The notes below the pieces were generated by a model. The model had not been told where the DNA came from and searched no databases. It was given only the letters and a program-made list of their open reading frames with translations. 50,601 bases of DNA from Methylophaga sp. (GTDB lineage Bacteria; Pseudomonadota; Gammaproteobacteria; Nitrosococcales; Methylophagaceae). The stretch lies in contig JASBUF010000068.1 in NCBI GenBank assembly GCA_030148085.1, positions 1 through 50,601 on the forward strand, written 5' to 3'. Made by a program: the position numbers and the translations under genes. Below, piece after piece: positions 38,314-50,547 of this stretch (position 1 is the first letter of the stretch; each line of letters opens with the position of its first letter).

Positions 38314-38877
38314 ATGAAGAAGTTGTTACAGTTCTTTGCTCTGGCTTTCATGGTCATCCCAATGCTGGCCAGCGCCCATGGCCCGACCCGTCAACAAGTC
38401 AAAGAAAGCATTATCATCAATGCTGCACCTGAAAAAGTCTGGGAAGTTGTTAGCGACTTCGCTGGCCTGCATAACTGGCACCCAGCTGTTGCCAGCACCG
38501 AAATGCAAGGCGACAAAACTCGTATTCTTACCCTGAAAGCCGATGGTAACCCAACCATTACTGAAGACCTCGAAAAACTCGACAACGAAACCATGACAAT
38601 GATTTACAAAATCACTGACATGAGTGTCGTTAAAACTATCACGTTCAATAGTAAAGACACCCCTTACTACACGCTGCCAGTCAATAACTACAAAGCGTGG
38701 TTGACTGTTAAAGCCAAAGACGGTGGTTCAGAAGTGACCTGGAAAGCGAAATTCTACCGTTCATTCCTGGATAACCCACCAGTACCAGAAGGTCAGGCTG
38801 ACGCTGATGCTGTTGCAGCTATTGAAGGTGTTGCGACCGCTGGTCTAAACAACCTGAAAGCGATTCTGGAAAAATAA
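38314..38877 (+). CDS. MxaD-like periplasmic SRPBCC (START-like) protein
   Basis: The 187-residue protein has a signal peptide (MKKLLQFFALAFMVIPMLASA) and then an SRPBCC fold: VKESIIINAAPEKVWEVVSDFAGLHNWHPAVASTE, LEKLDNETMTMIYKI, VNNYKAWLTVK and EVTWKAKFYRSF. The HGPTRQQVKESI start and the WHPAV segment are like MxaD, a periplasmic protein encoded with methanol dehydrogenase in methylotrophs and reported to help electron transfer from that enzyme. No dehydrogenase genes are in this window, so a role in alcohol oxidation is inference. The stop overlaps the next start (TAATG). Confidence 0.75.
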   Translation: MKKLLQFFALAFMVIPMLASAHGPTRQQVKESIIINAAPEKVWEVVSDFAGLHNWHPAVASTEMQGDKTRILTLKADGNPTITEDLEKLDNETMTMIYKITDMSVVKTITFNSKDTPYYTLPVNNYKAWLTVKAKDGGSEVTWKAKFYRSFLDNPPVPEGQADADAVAAIEGVATAGLNNLKAILEK

Positions 38878-39872
38878 TGTTTTCCAGTTTGCTTCAGCAA
38901 CCGACAAAGGCGACCCTATCAAGGGTCGCCTTTTTGCTTTTTATACCCCTGACTCTGAGCGCCTGCTTTGATGATGGTAAGCACTATGCCCTAATCACCA
39001 ATCAACTGGCAGACAACGTCAGTGTGATCGATATCCGTCTGGGCAAAGTGATCAAGCAAATTGCTGTCGGCGACAGTCCCGCCGGTATCACCATCAGTAA
39101 AGACAAACGACAGGCTTTTGTCAGCAATCCGGATGGTCAAACGGTTTCGGTCATCGACCTCAGTACTTTGGCTGAAATCAGACAAATTCCAGTTGGAGCT
39201 GGCCCGGTTGGCATTATCACTGACCAACAAGGCAAGCATCTCTACGTCGCAGATTGGTTTGATAACCATATTCAGGTTATTGATCCTGAAACAGGCACGT
39301 TGCTGAATACCATTCCCGTTGGTAAGTCACCAGCCGGCATGGTCTTGGACGAACAGCAGCAGCGACTTTATGTCGCTAATCGTGATGATAATGCTGTGGC
39401 ATTTATCGATCTGAAAACACAACAAGTGGTGCGAAGTGTAAGCTCTGGCAAAGCCCCGTTTGGCTTGGCTCTGACACCCGATGGTAAGCGCCTGTACAGC
39501 GTCAATGTGCAAAGCAGCAATGTCACTGTGATTGACACGGAAACGGCTGACGTCGTCACTACCATACCCGTCGGCGAATGGCCCTATTGCGCCGTTGTCA
39601 GCCCTGATGGCAATAAACTGTATGTGACCAATCAGGATGAGAGCACCGTCTCTGTTATCGATGTGGCCAGCAATAAAGTCCTGAACACCATTGATGTTGA
39701 AGATACACCGGAAGGCATTGATATCAGTGCCGATGGCAAGCTGATTTATGTCGCCAACTGGGGTAACGGTACAGTGTCGGTCATCGACGCTCACACTGAA
39801 CAGTCAATCAACACTATCGATACCGCCAAGGGCAGCCGCGCTTTTGGTGATTTCATAACCGAAATTGACTGA
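38877..39872 (+). CDS. YVTN-family beta-propeller lipoprotein
   Basis: The 331-residue protein starts at the ATG overlapping the previous stop by 1 nt. It begins with a signal peptide ending in a lipobox LSAC (Cys about 30). About seven repeats of roughly 42 residues follow, with the pattern VSVIDxxxxxVxxxIPVGxxPxGI...LYVAN, a seven-bladed beta-propeller. Such proteins are common beside PQQ-dependent dehydrogenases and their accessory genes; the exact function is unknown. The signal-peptide codons contain a complete intrinsic terminator (38906-38942). A later start would lose the positively charged n-region, so the upstream ATG is needed. It overlaps rsmJ by 8 nt. Confidence 0.85.
   Translation: MFSSLLQQPTKATLSRVAFLLFIPLTLSACFDDGKHYALITNQLADNVSVIDIRLGKVIKQIAVGDSPAGITISKDKRQAFVSNPDGQTVSVIDLSTLAEIRQIPVGAGPVGIITDQQGKHLYVADWFDNHIQVIDPETGTLLNTIPVGKSPAGMVLDEQQQRLYVANRDDNAVAFIDLKTQQVVRSVSSGKAPFGLALTPDGKRLYSVNVQSSNVTVIDTETADVVTTIPVGEWPYCAVVSPDGNKLYVTNQDESTVSVIDVASNKVLNTIDVEDTPEGIDISADGKLIYVANWGNGTVSVIDAHTEQSINTIDTAKGSRAFGDFITEID
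38906..38942 (+). terminator. Intrinsic terminator embedded in signal-peptide codons
   Basis: Perfect 11-bp arms AAAGGCGACCC (38906-38916) and GGGTCGCCTTT (38923-38933) enclose a 6-nt loop, and a U-rich tract TTTTTGCTTTTT follows. It lies 29 nt after the stop of the MxaD-like gene, where a terminator belongs. It is also in-frame coding sequence of the next ORF (K-A-T-L-S-R-V-A-F-L-L-F). Confidence 0.88.
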
Positions 39873-40617
39873 CTTCGTCGACTCCATCGCGGCTTTGGAT
39901 GAGCAGTCTGCTTTTGATGCAGAGCAGCTGGCCAGCCAACTCACTCTCACCCTGCAACCGGCAGATGAGAATCTGAATCAGCTGTGGCTGAGCGGGCATG
40001 GATTGGCGCTGAACATGCCCTCGTTGGGCAAGCCGTTTTATATCGACTTCAACGGTGGCAAGTATGATCATCGGCGTAAATTTGGTGGCGGCCGTGGTCA
40101 ACCTCTGGCTAAAGCGGTGGGGCTAAAGCAGGGTCAGAACCCTAGCGTGATTGATGCAACGGCTGGTTTTGCCCGGGATGCCTTTGTCCTCGCCAGTCTG
40201 GGCTGTAGCGTCACGATGATAGAACAAAATGCGATTATGGCTGCTCTACTGGCTGATGCCCTATCACGTGCCACCCAGAATGCAGATACTGCAGATATCG
40301 GCGTTCGCATGCAAATCCATCACAGCAATGCTATCCAATTCCTGACCGAGAACTACATTACTGCCGATGTCATATACATGGACCCGATGTACCCGACGAG
40401 AGAAAAGTCAGCGTTGGTCAAAAAGGATATGCAGCTGTTACATCAATTGGCTGGAGCCGATACGGATAGTGCCGAATTACTGGCTCTTGCAAGGCAAAAG
40501 GCTGGAAAACGGGTGGTCGTCAAACGACCGAAAGGTGCCGAATTCGTGGGCGAGCAGAAACCATCTGCCAGCATTCAAAGCAAAAACACCCGCTTTGATA
40601 TCTACCCGACGATCTGA
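39865..40617 (+). CDS. rsmJ: 16S rRNA (guanine1516-N2)-methyltransferase RsmJ
   Basis: The 250-residue SAM methyltransferase shows the RsmJ signature: YIDFNGGKYDHRRKFGGGRGQPLAKAVGLK, the SAM motif VIDATAGFARDAFVLASLG, and the catalytic region YMDPMYPTREKSALVKKDMQLL, then KRVVVKRPKGAEF. It modifies G1516 in helix 45 of 16S rRNA. The apparent start is TTG, overlapping the end of the beta-propeller gene by 8 nt. It converges with rarA, with 2 nt between stops. Confidence 0.93.
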   Translation: MTDFVDSIAALDEQSAFDAEQLASQLTLTLQPADENLNQLWLSGHGLALNMPSLGKPFYIDFNGGKYDHRRKFGGGRGQPLAKAVGLKQGQNPSVIDATAGFARDAFVLASLGCSVTMIEQNAIMAALLADALSRATQNADTADIGVRMQIHHSNAIQFLTENYITADVIYMDPMYPTREKSALVKKDMQLLHQLAGADTDSAELLALARQKAGKRVVVKRPKGAEFVGEQKPSASIQSKNTRFDIYPTI

Positions 40618-40619
40618 AC

Positions 40620-41945
40620 TCAGCCTTTATACTGTCTATCCAACTCTTTAAGGCGAGCTAACTTCTCAGCAATTTTAATTTCCAGGCCACGGTTCACTGG
40701 CTCGTAATAGCTGCGATCACGCATTGAGTCCGGAAAATACTGTTCACCTGCCGCATAAGCGTCCGGCTCATCATGGGCATAGCGGTACTCTTTGCCATAG
40801 CCGAGTTCTTTCATCAGCTTGGTCGGTGCGTTTCTTAGATGAATCGGTACCTCGGCACTACCATGGGCCTTGGCATCATTCATCGCGGCCTTATAGGCCA
40901 CGTAGACCGCATTACTTTTCGGTGCACAGGCCAGATAAACCACCGCCTGAGCAATAGCCAGTTCCCCTTCCGGGCTGCCCAGCTTGTCAAAGGTCTCCCA
41001 GGCATCAAGTGCAATTCGCAAGGCACGCGGATCGGCATTACCAATATCTTCTGCGGCCATACGCACGATTCGGCGCATTAAGTAAACCGGATCACAACCA
41101 CCATCGATCATCCGGCACATCCAGTACAAGGCGGCATCAGGGGCTGAGCCGCGCACACATTTATGCAGGGCAGAAATCTGGTCGTAAAAAGCTTCTCCGC
41201 CCTTATCAAAGCGGCGCAAGGTACCGGACAGGACTTCAGCCAGATCCTGCTCATCAACCTGTGTTTGCCCTTTGCTATCAGCCAAATCAATGGCAATTTC
41301 GAGCAGATTTAACACCCGACGCCCATCACCATCGGCCGTTTGCGCCAGTTGATCACGCAGCGGCTCAGGCATGGCAATGCCTCTGTCCGCGAGCCCCAAC
41401 TCACTGTCTGCCATTGCTCTGTCAATAATCAAACGTAAATCTTTGGCTTCCAGTGATTTCAACACATAGACACGAGCCCGTGATAACAGCGCGTTATTGA
41501 GTTCAAACGAGGGGTTTTCTGTTGTGGCACCAATAAAGGTAAAGGTACCGTCTTCAACATAAGGCAGAAAGGCATCCTGCTGCGACTTATTAAAGCGATG
41601 CACCTCATCGACGAACAGCATGGTGCGACGCCCCCGCTCTTTCTGCAATTGTTGTGCTCTCGCGACGGCCGCACGTACCTCTTTGACCCCGGCCGGTACG
41701 GCGGAAATAGTGATAAATTCCGCATCACAATAACCGGCGATGAGCTTGGCCAGCGTGGTTTTACCCGTGCCGGGGGGGCCCCAGAAAATCATCGAATGCG
41801 GATGACCTGAAGCAATCGCCTGACGCAGAGGTTTACCGGCCCCCAGCAAGTGCGTCTGCCCGATATACTGATCCAGTGTTTTGGGACGCATACGATCGGC
41901 CAACGGTCGGCTGGCCAGATCGTCTACCTGATCAAATAAACTCAC
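40620..41945 (-). CDS. rarA: Replication-associated recombination protein A
   Basis: The 441-residue AAA+ ATPase of the MgsA/WRNIP1 family acts at stalled replication forks. It has [21 protein letters not shown], Walker [18 protein letters not shown], Walker [17 protein letters not shown], sensor 1 GATTENPSF and the C-terminal [13 protein letters not shown] and [11 protein letters not shown]. The start is GTG and overlaps the lolA stop by 4 nt (GTGA). The ftsK-lolA-rarA order matches E. coli, but serS is not next to it; rsmJ converges instead. Confidence 0.96.
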   Translation of the reverse strand: MSLFDQVDDLASRPLADRMRPKTLDQYIGQTHLLGAGKPLRQAIASGHPHSMIFWGPPGTGKTTLAKLIAGYCDAEFITISAVPAGVKEVRAAVARAQQLQKERGRRTMLFVDEVHRFNKSQQDAFLPYVEDGTFTFIGATTENPSFELNNALLSRARVYVLKSLEAKDLRLIIDRAMADSELGLADRGIAMPEPLRDQLAQTADGDGRRVLNLLEIAIDLADSKGQTQVDEQDLAEVLSGTLRRFDKGGEAFYDQISALHKCVRGSAPDAALYWMCRMIDGGCDPVYLMRRIVRMAAEDIGNADPRALRIALDAWETFDKLGSPEGELAIAQAVVYLACAPKSNAVYVAYKAAMNDAKAHGSAEVPIHLRNAPTKLMKELGYGKEYRYAHDEPDAYAAGEQYFPDSMRDRSYYEPVNRGLEIKIAEKLARLKELDRQYKG

Positions 41946-42577
41946 TGCAGGTCTTCACCTACAACATCGACGCCAGCAGGCGGAGAAAAGTGAAACGTGC
42001 TGTTATCAAAATGCGGGTTTTCTCTAACCTGACTAAAGGTCAGACGGGTACGCTGGTCGAAGCTATCACGCATGATCATTTGCTTGAGTAAATTTCCTTC
42101 AAACGCCAGGGTGACAGCCTGAAAGTTGGACTCAGGATCTTTTGGCGACAATTCCACCCAAACCAGACCATCATCCGATGGCAGGTTTTGCATATGGTAT
42201 TTTTCGGCAGGGACTAACTCACCAGACAATAAGGTGGCTGGCGTTTCCGCCAACGCTTCCTGCTGTGACTTCACGGTCACTTGTTCCAGATCCACATCGT
42301 AGAACCAGATTTTTTGACCATCCGCCACGATTTGCTGGGGGTAAGGGGTTTGATAATCCCAACGAAATTTGCCCGGACGTTGCAGTTGGAATTGGCCTTC
42401 AGCCTGCTCCAAAATATTGCCTTCGGTATCAATCACCGTTTGCTCAAAGTGCGCTTCAAAGGTCTGTACCTTGTCGACAAACTGGTTGAGCTTCTCGACT
42501 CCCCCATTCTGTGCCATTGCAGACACTGAAAACAGCCCAGCTAAAGCCAGAGCGGCAAGAGCTTTAAATCGTGTCAT
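41942..42577 (-). CDS. lolA: Outer-membrane lipoprotein carrier protein LolA
   Basis: LolA ferries lipoproteins from LolCDE across the periplasm to LolB. From the ATG at 42577, which has GGAG 6 nt upstream, it has 211 residues: a signal peptide [22 protein letters not shown] and the LolA domain ([54 protein letters not shown]). The ATG at 42589 has no ribosome site. The protein is needed for the MltF, OmpA-like and beta-propeller lipoproteins encoded elsewhere in the window. Confidence 0.95.
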   Translation of the reverse strand: MTRFKALAALALAGLFSVSAMAQNGGVEKLNQFVDKVQTFEAHFEQTVIDTEGNILEQAEGQFQLQRPGKFRWDYQTPYPQQIVADGQKIWFYDVDLEQVTVKSQQEALAETPATLLSGELVPAEKYHMQNLPSDDGLVWVELSPKDPESNFQAVTLAFEGNLLKQMIMRDSFDQRTRLTFSQVRENPHFDNSTFHFSPPAGVDVVGEDLQ

Positions 42578-42646
42578 TTGATGCTCCATAGATAAGTGTT
42601 ATTTGAGCAGACTGCGAGGATTGCAGCGGGTTCCCGTTAGACCGAG

Positions 42647-46012
<3,366 letters not shown>

Positions 46013-46024
46013 GCGCATACAATG

Positions 46025-46051
46025 AAAGGGCGGACTAACCGCCCTTTTTTT
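46025..46051 (+). terminator. Intrinsic terminator of trxB
   Basis: AAAGGGCGG (46025-46033) and CCGCCCTTT (46039-46047) form a perfect 9-bp stem with a 5-nt loop ACTAA and a T-run of seven, 12 nt after the trxB stop. Confidence 0.92.
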
Positions 46052-46082
46052 CGATCTATTTTCACAGTCGGGAGAGAGACGT

Positions 46083-46529
46083 ATGGACAGCGCTTATCAA
46101 CACATCCTGATTGCTGCCGACTTCTCCAGTCACACGGATGAAGTTTGCGAAAAGGCACGAGCTTTGGCTGAACGCTATCAGGCCACACTCAGCCTCTGTC
46201 ATATTGTCGAAGACTTTCCACTGACCGACTTTGCCTATGAGCCAATGATCAGTGTCGATATCGACATGCGTGACGCTTTGCTGGAAGCAGGCCGCAAACA
46301 ATTAGCCAAGCTAGCGGAGAAAATACATATCCCGCCAGCTCAGCAATGGGTAGAATGCGGCAGCCCCGGCCACGATATTGTGCGCATCGCCGATGACAAA
46401 CAGGTGGACTTGATCGTCGTCGGTTCGCATGGCCGCCACGGTATAAAGCTATTGCTGGGATCAACGGCCAATGCCGTGCTGCACCATGCGCACTGTGATG
46501 TACTGGCGGTGCGGCTCAGAGATGATTAA
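46083..46529 (+). CDS. Universal stress protein (UspA family)
   Basis: The 148-residue cytoplasmic protein has the Usp fold: HILIAADFSSHTDEVCEKARALAERYQATLSLCHIVED at the N-terminus and the nucleotide-binding VVGSHGRHGIKLLLGSTANAVLHHAHCDVLAVR (G-x2-G-x9-GS) at the C-terminus, so it probably binds ATP. A GGGAGAG site precedes the ATG. It follows the trxB terminator and precedes the LplT-like gene by 21 nt. The exact stress signal cannot be told. Confidence 0.92.
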   Translation: MDSAYQHILIAADFSSHTDEVCEKARALAERYQATLSLCHIVEDFPLTDFAYEPMISVDIDMRDALLEAGRKQLAKLAEKIHIPPAQQWVECGSPGHDIVRIADDKQVDLIVVGSHGRHGIKLLLGSTANAVLHHAHCDVLAVRLRDD

Positions 46530-46550
46530 CCCTTAACAAAAAGAACGCCA

Positions 46551-47834
46551 GTGAAACAATCCAGCCTGCTGGAAACAGCCAGACTCCCCGGTTTTTTGAG
46601 TTTTCTTGCCGTGGCCTTTATCAATGCCATGGTCGATCTCGGTCATAAAATTCTGATCCAGAACACCATCTTCAAGATCTACGACGATGCTGCCCAGGTG
46701 GCCCTGACGGCCGTCGTTAATGCTTTGATCCTGCTGCCGTTCATCCTGCTGTTCACCCCGGCCGGTTTTCTGTCTGATCGTTTTACCAAGCCGCTCATCA
46801 TGCGTTGTACAGCCTTTGCCGCGATTCTGATTACTCTGCTGATAACGCTCGCCTACTATCAGGGCTGGTTTGTGTTTGCCTTTATCCTGACATTGGTTCT
46901 GGCTGCACAAAGTGCTTTGTATTCACCGGCTAAATACGGCTATATCCGTGAACTGGCTGGCAAAGATCGACTGGCTGCAGCCAATGGCTTTATACAGGCC
47001 ACCACGATAGTGGCGATCTTAAGTGGCATTTTTCTGTTCAGCATCGTGTTTGAGCTGCTACTGACCGATCAAAGCTACAACAACGAAGCAGAGCTGATTC
47101 AACTTATCGCGCCGGTTGGCTGGCTGCTGGTGTTGCTGAGTGTGATTGAGTTTATTCTGGCCTGCCGTTTGCCCTTGGTGCGCGCAGAAACGACAAGCAA
47201 AGGCTTTGACTGGCAGCGTTATCGCCGTGGTCATATTCTGCGTGACAATCTGACTCAGCTCTATCAACAGCCCGTCATCTGGTACGCCATTATGGGTTTG
47301 TCGATGTTCTGGGGTATTTCACAAACCTTTCTCGCGACCTTTCCAGCCTTCGCCAAAATCGTTTTGGCTGAGGACAATACCATTGTGATTCAGGGCCTGC
47401 TGGCCTGTTCTGGCATAGGCATTATCATCGGCTCGATACTGGCCGGCAGTGGCCGTAAGGGGCACATAAAAACCCAGCACATCCCCATCGGGGCTGTCGG
47501 TATGTGTGCAGTGCTGTTTGCTATACCACTTCTCAACAACACAATAGCCTTTGCAATTGCGATTTTGGCCTTCGGCCTGTTTGGCGGGCTGTTTATTATT
47601 CCGCTCAATGCGTTGATCCAGCTTCATGCCCCGTTAACTCAATTAGGCACAGTGCTTGCTGGCAATAACTGGGTACAAAATATTGTGATGATAAGCTTCC
47701 TGATGCTAACCCTGTTGTCAGCGATGGCGGCCATTTCCAGTCATGCGCTGATCCAGGCTATTCCCATTATCACGGCACTGCTGGCACTGCTGCTTGCATG
47801 GCGCTCGTCGAGAACATGGCGAACTTGCTATTAA
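46551..47834 (+). CDS. LplT-like MFS transporter (putative lysophospholipid transporter)
   Basis: The 427-residue protein starts with GTG and has about twelve hydrophobic helices. The N-terminal half resembles LplT and the transporter half of Aas-type fusions: a first helix with FINAMVDLGHKILIQNTIFK, LLPFILLFTPAGFLSDRFTK, and ALYSPAKYGYIRELAGKDRLAAANG. LplT flips lysophospholipids inward for re-acylation by Aas. Here no acyltransferase or AMP ligase is fused to it or encoded next to it, so the substrate is a family-based inference. Confidence 0.75.
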   Translation: MKQSSLLETARLPGFLSFLAVAFINAMVDLGHKILIQNTIFKIYDDAAQVALTAVVNALILLPFILLFTPAGFLSDRFTKPLIMRCTAFAAILITLLITLAYYQGWFVFAFILTLVLAAQSALYSPAKYGYIRELAGKDRLAAANGFIQATTIVAILSGIFLFSIVFELLLTDQSYNNEAELIQLIAPVGWLLVLLSVIEFILACRLPLVRAETTSKGFDWQRYRRGHILRDNLTQLYQQPVIWYAIMGLSMFWGISQTFLATFPAFAKIVLAEDNTIVIQGLLACSGIGIIIGSILAGSGRKGHIKTQHIPIGAVGMCAVLFAIPLLNNTIAFAIAILAFGLFGGLFIIPLNALIQLHAPLTQLGTVLAGNNWVQNIVMISFLMLTLLSAMAAISSHALIQAIPIITALLALLLAWRSSRTWRTCY

Positions 47835-47891
47835 CACAAAAATAAGTAATTCTTTTGAACAATAGCTGGTCATCTGATGTGAGAAAAGAGT

Positions 47892-48926
47892 GTGAGTAAA
47901 CCATCCTCGTTCCCCCCTGTTTATAACCACGAATTTCAACAAGCATCAGAAAACCTCCGCCGAGCCCTTCCCCTCGTTAATCAGCACAAAACCCCGGTCA
48001 ACCCAGTAAATTACGCAGTCTGGTATGAATATGTCTCCGGTGATAATGCCGACTTGACCAATGCCATTGACACTCGCTTGCATAAAAACGAACCTATCAC
48101 CGCTGAGGTCACCCAGTACCTGTATGAAAAATACGTACTGATGGGCATGCCCGAACGTATGGATAGAACCAATAGCGGGCTAAAACTGGTGGTCGACAAC
48201 ACGCTCAGTAATATCAATAAAGCTGAAGCAACTGCCACACAATGTTCCAGTGGACTGAGTCAGAGCCAGAGCTTGCTGGAAAACTGTGATGATGTGGAAC
48301 AGCTGAAATACCTAGTTGGTGAGATTCTTAGCAACACCCAACAATTAACCCAAAGCAGCCATGAGCTCAAATCGGAGCTGGTTCGCTCCACCGAAGAAAT
48401 TATGAAGCTTAGGGAAGAGTTAGAGGCGGTGAAGCACTCGGCCCGCACTGATGGTCTGACCGGTTTGCTCAACCGTGGCGCATTTGATCGTGAACTAAGA
48501 CATCTGTGCGATGAGAAAGACATGCATTTTTCTCTGGCCTTGTTCGACCTCGATCATTTCAAACGGCTGAATGACAGTTTTGGTCATTTAGTGGGTGACA
48601 AGGTATTGCAGTACTTTGCTGCTATGCTGGCCGATGTCAGTGATGATATTCATATTGCTGCACGCTTTGGCGGTGAAGAAATGGCCATGCTTTTCCTGCA
48701 CAGCAATCTTGAAGACACCTTCGTGATTGCAGAGTCGATTCGGGAGAAATTTGCCAATAGCCGCCTCAAGAAAAAAGGCAGTGATGAATCTATCGGTCAG
48801 GTCACGGTTTCCGTTGGCATAAGTCACATTCAGCCAAACGATACGCCGCGCATGCTGATTGAACGAGCCGATAAGGCACTCTATAAATCCAAGGCCGAAG
48901 GCCGCAACCGCGTTAACTTTCTCTAA
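47892..48926 (+). CDS. GGDEF-domain diguanylate cyclase
   Basis: The 344-residue protein probably makes cyclic di-GMP. It starts with GTG. The N-terminal part (about 1-110) resembles the helical sensor region of some soluble cyclases (TPVNPVNYAVWYEYVSGDNADL). A coiled coil follows (about 145-180, STEEIMKLREELEAVKHSA) and the GGDEF domain begins at ARTDGLTGLLNRGAFDREL. The active-site motif is ARFGGEEMA, so the usual final Phe is Met; the Gly-Gly-Glu-Glu core is intact. No RxxD inhibitory-site motif is visible five residues before it. No transmembrane helices are visible, so it is likely cytoplasmic. Its stop overlaps that of the convergent cytochrome gene. Confidence 0.88.
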   Translation: MSKPSSFPPVYNHEFQQASENLRRALPLVNQHKTPVNPVNYAVWYEYVSGDNADLTNAIDTRLHKNEPITAEVTQYLYEKYVLMGMPERMDRTNSGLKLVVDNTLSNINKAEATATQCSSGLSQSQSLLENCDDVEQLKYLVGEILSNTQQLTQSSHELKSELVRSTEEIMKLREELEAVKHSARTDGLTGLLNRGAFDRELRHLCDEKDMHFSLALFDLDHFKRLNDSFGHLVGDKVLQYFAAMLADVSDDIHIAARFGGEEMAMLFLHSNLEDTFVIAESIREKFANSRLKKKGSDESIGQVTVSVGISHIQPNDTPRMLIERADKALYKSKAEGRNRVNFL

Positions 48927-49207
48927 AAGCCGTAAAACTCGTTACGTAAATACTGCACCACAGCCTGCTGCTGCGATTTTGTCCAGTTCACATCAGCGGC
49001 TGTCATACAGAAAGCCACCCGTTTTTCCAGTTCTGCCAAGCTCTTCACCTTCCGATCAGCGCGTTGATACAGCTGATAGGCATTACCACCGCCCAGTGAG
49101 GCATGGCACTGCAGACAAGCGGCATCATGCAACGCCTGCCCTTGCGCCATCGCGGCACTACTGAAAATCAGCACGATAAACAGTAGCGCCCAACGTATCC
49201 TAGGCAT
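48923..49207 (-). CDS. Small monohaem cytochrome c
   Basis: The 94-residue precursor starts MPRIRWALLFIVLIFSSAAMA, a signal peptide, and has one haem motif, DAACLQCHASLGGG. After it comes DRKVKSLAELEKRVAFCMTAADVNWTKSQQQAVVQYLRNEFYGF, a pattern like small class I cytochromes related to the SHP type. A Met at FCMT is the probable distal ligand. The ATG overlaps the end of the M48 protease gene by 8 nt, so the two are coupled. The electron partner is unknown. Confidence 0.82.
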   Translation of the reverse strand: MPRIRWALLFIVLIFSSAAMAQGQALHDAACLQCHASLGGGNAYQLYQRADRKVKSLAELEKRVAFCMTAADVNWTKSQQQAVVQYLRNEFYGF

Positions 49208-50444
49208 GATTAGCCTGCAAATGGGCAATGCGCAGTGCTGCCGGCGGATGCGAGTCATAGACTGCCGAGACTAACGGGTCCGGTGTCAGGGTGCTGGCAT
49301 TTTCCTTATACAAGGCCACCAGCGCTGCGATCAGATCATCGGCACTGGCAACAGAAGCTGCATAATCATCGGCTTCATATTCGTATTTACGTGATAACGA
49401 TGTCATCAGAGGATGCAGGAAGAACATCAAAACAGGAATCACCAGCATAAACAGAACCAGCGCCATCGCATCTGACTCGGTGCTTACACCCAAACCTTGA
49501 TAAAACCAGCTTTCTGCCGACGCCCAACCCAACAAAGCAAGACCAAGCAGACTCAGGCCAGCCATCACTACCATATTCTTGATGACGTGTTTACGACGGA
49601 AATGGCCCAGCTCATGAGCCAGTACGGCTTCAATCTGATCTTCGTTCAAGGTATTGAGCAAGGTATCAAAAAACACGATGCGTTTATTACTGCCCAAGCC
49701 TGTGAAATAGGCATTGCCATGACCACTACGGCGCGAGCCATCCATCACGAAGATGCCCTGGCTCTTGAAGCCACAACGGCTCAGCAGATTCTCCACCCGC
49801 TGTTGCAACTGCTTGTCTTCCAGTGGCGTGAATTTATTAAACAAAGGTGCGATGAAGGCCGGATAAGCCCACATCATAAACAGCGCAAATCCCATCCACG
49901 CAGCCCATAGATACAGCCACCACAACTCACCGGCGCTGCCCATCATCCACAAGGCAACCCAGACTAAGAGGCCAGCGACCACCAGCATCAACACCGTCTG
50001 TTTGAAAAAGTCGGTAATAAACAGGCTAGGTGTCTGGCGGTTAAAACCGAATTTGTCCTCAAGCACAAAGGTTTTGTAATAGGAGAACGGCAGTTCCAGC
50101 AAAGAGCCAATCAGTAAAAAACTGAGGAAAAACAAGATTCCTCCTGAGACAGTTCCGGTCTCAAATGGCACCCATGACCCGGATAATAGCGCCAGTCCGC
50201 CACCCAAGGTCCATAGTAAAAGGATGACTGACCCGTACAGTGTCTCAGCACGTTTGAACTTACCTTTGGCGACGGTGTAATCGGCCGCTTTCTGATGAGA
50301 AGCCAGACTGATTTGCTCTTTAAACGCAGCTGGCACCTCGTTCCGATGCGCCGCGACATAGCGTCCCTGTCGTAATGATAACCACAGTTCAACCGCTGTC
50401 ATGACAACAACAGCGGCCAGAAAAATCCAACTAAATTCGTTCAT
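49200..50444 (-). CDS. M48 family (Ste24-like) membrane metallopeptidase
   Basis: The 414-residue protein has several N-terminal transmembrane helices, the zinc motif HELGHFRRKH (HExxH) near residue 275, and a downstream EYEADDYAAS supplying the third zinc ligand. The preceding RRSGHGNAYFTGLGSNKRIVFFDTLL is typical of Ste24/CAAX protease 1-like bacterial proteins. It is about 120 residues longer than HtpX, and its N-terminal region resembles Ste24. It likely cleaves membrane or membrane-associated proteins. It is divergent from orn across 103 bp. Confidence 0.92.
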   Translation of the reverse strand: MNEFSWIFLAAVVVMTAVELWLSLRQGRYVAAHRNEVPAAFKEQISLASHQKAADYTVAKGKFKRAETLYGSVILLLWTLGGGLALLSGSWVPFETGTVSGGILFFLSFLLIGSLLELPFSYYKTFVLEDKFGFNRQTPSLFITDFFKQTVLMLVVAGLLVWVALWMMGSAGELWWLYLWAAWMGFALFMMWAYPAFIAPLFNKFTPLEDKQLQQRVENLLSRCGFKSQGIFVMDGSRRSGHGNAYFTGLGSNKRIVFFDTLLNTLNEDQIEAVLAHELGHFRRKHVIKNMVVMAGLSLLGLALLGWASAESWFYQGLGVSTESDAMALVLFMLVIPVLMFFLHPLMTSLSRKYEYEADDYAASVASADDLIAALVALYKENASTLTPDPLVSAVYDSHPPAALRIAHLQANHA

Positions 50445-50547
50445 ACGCCACGCCTAGGTTAAGTGTATAAAATGCCATGCAGAGTAGCCTTTGATACAAT
50501 CTCTGGCAAGTAAGTTCATCTGACTCACAGACAGAAAGACGGAGACC

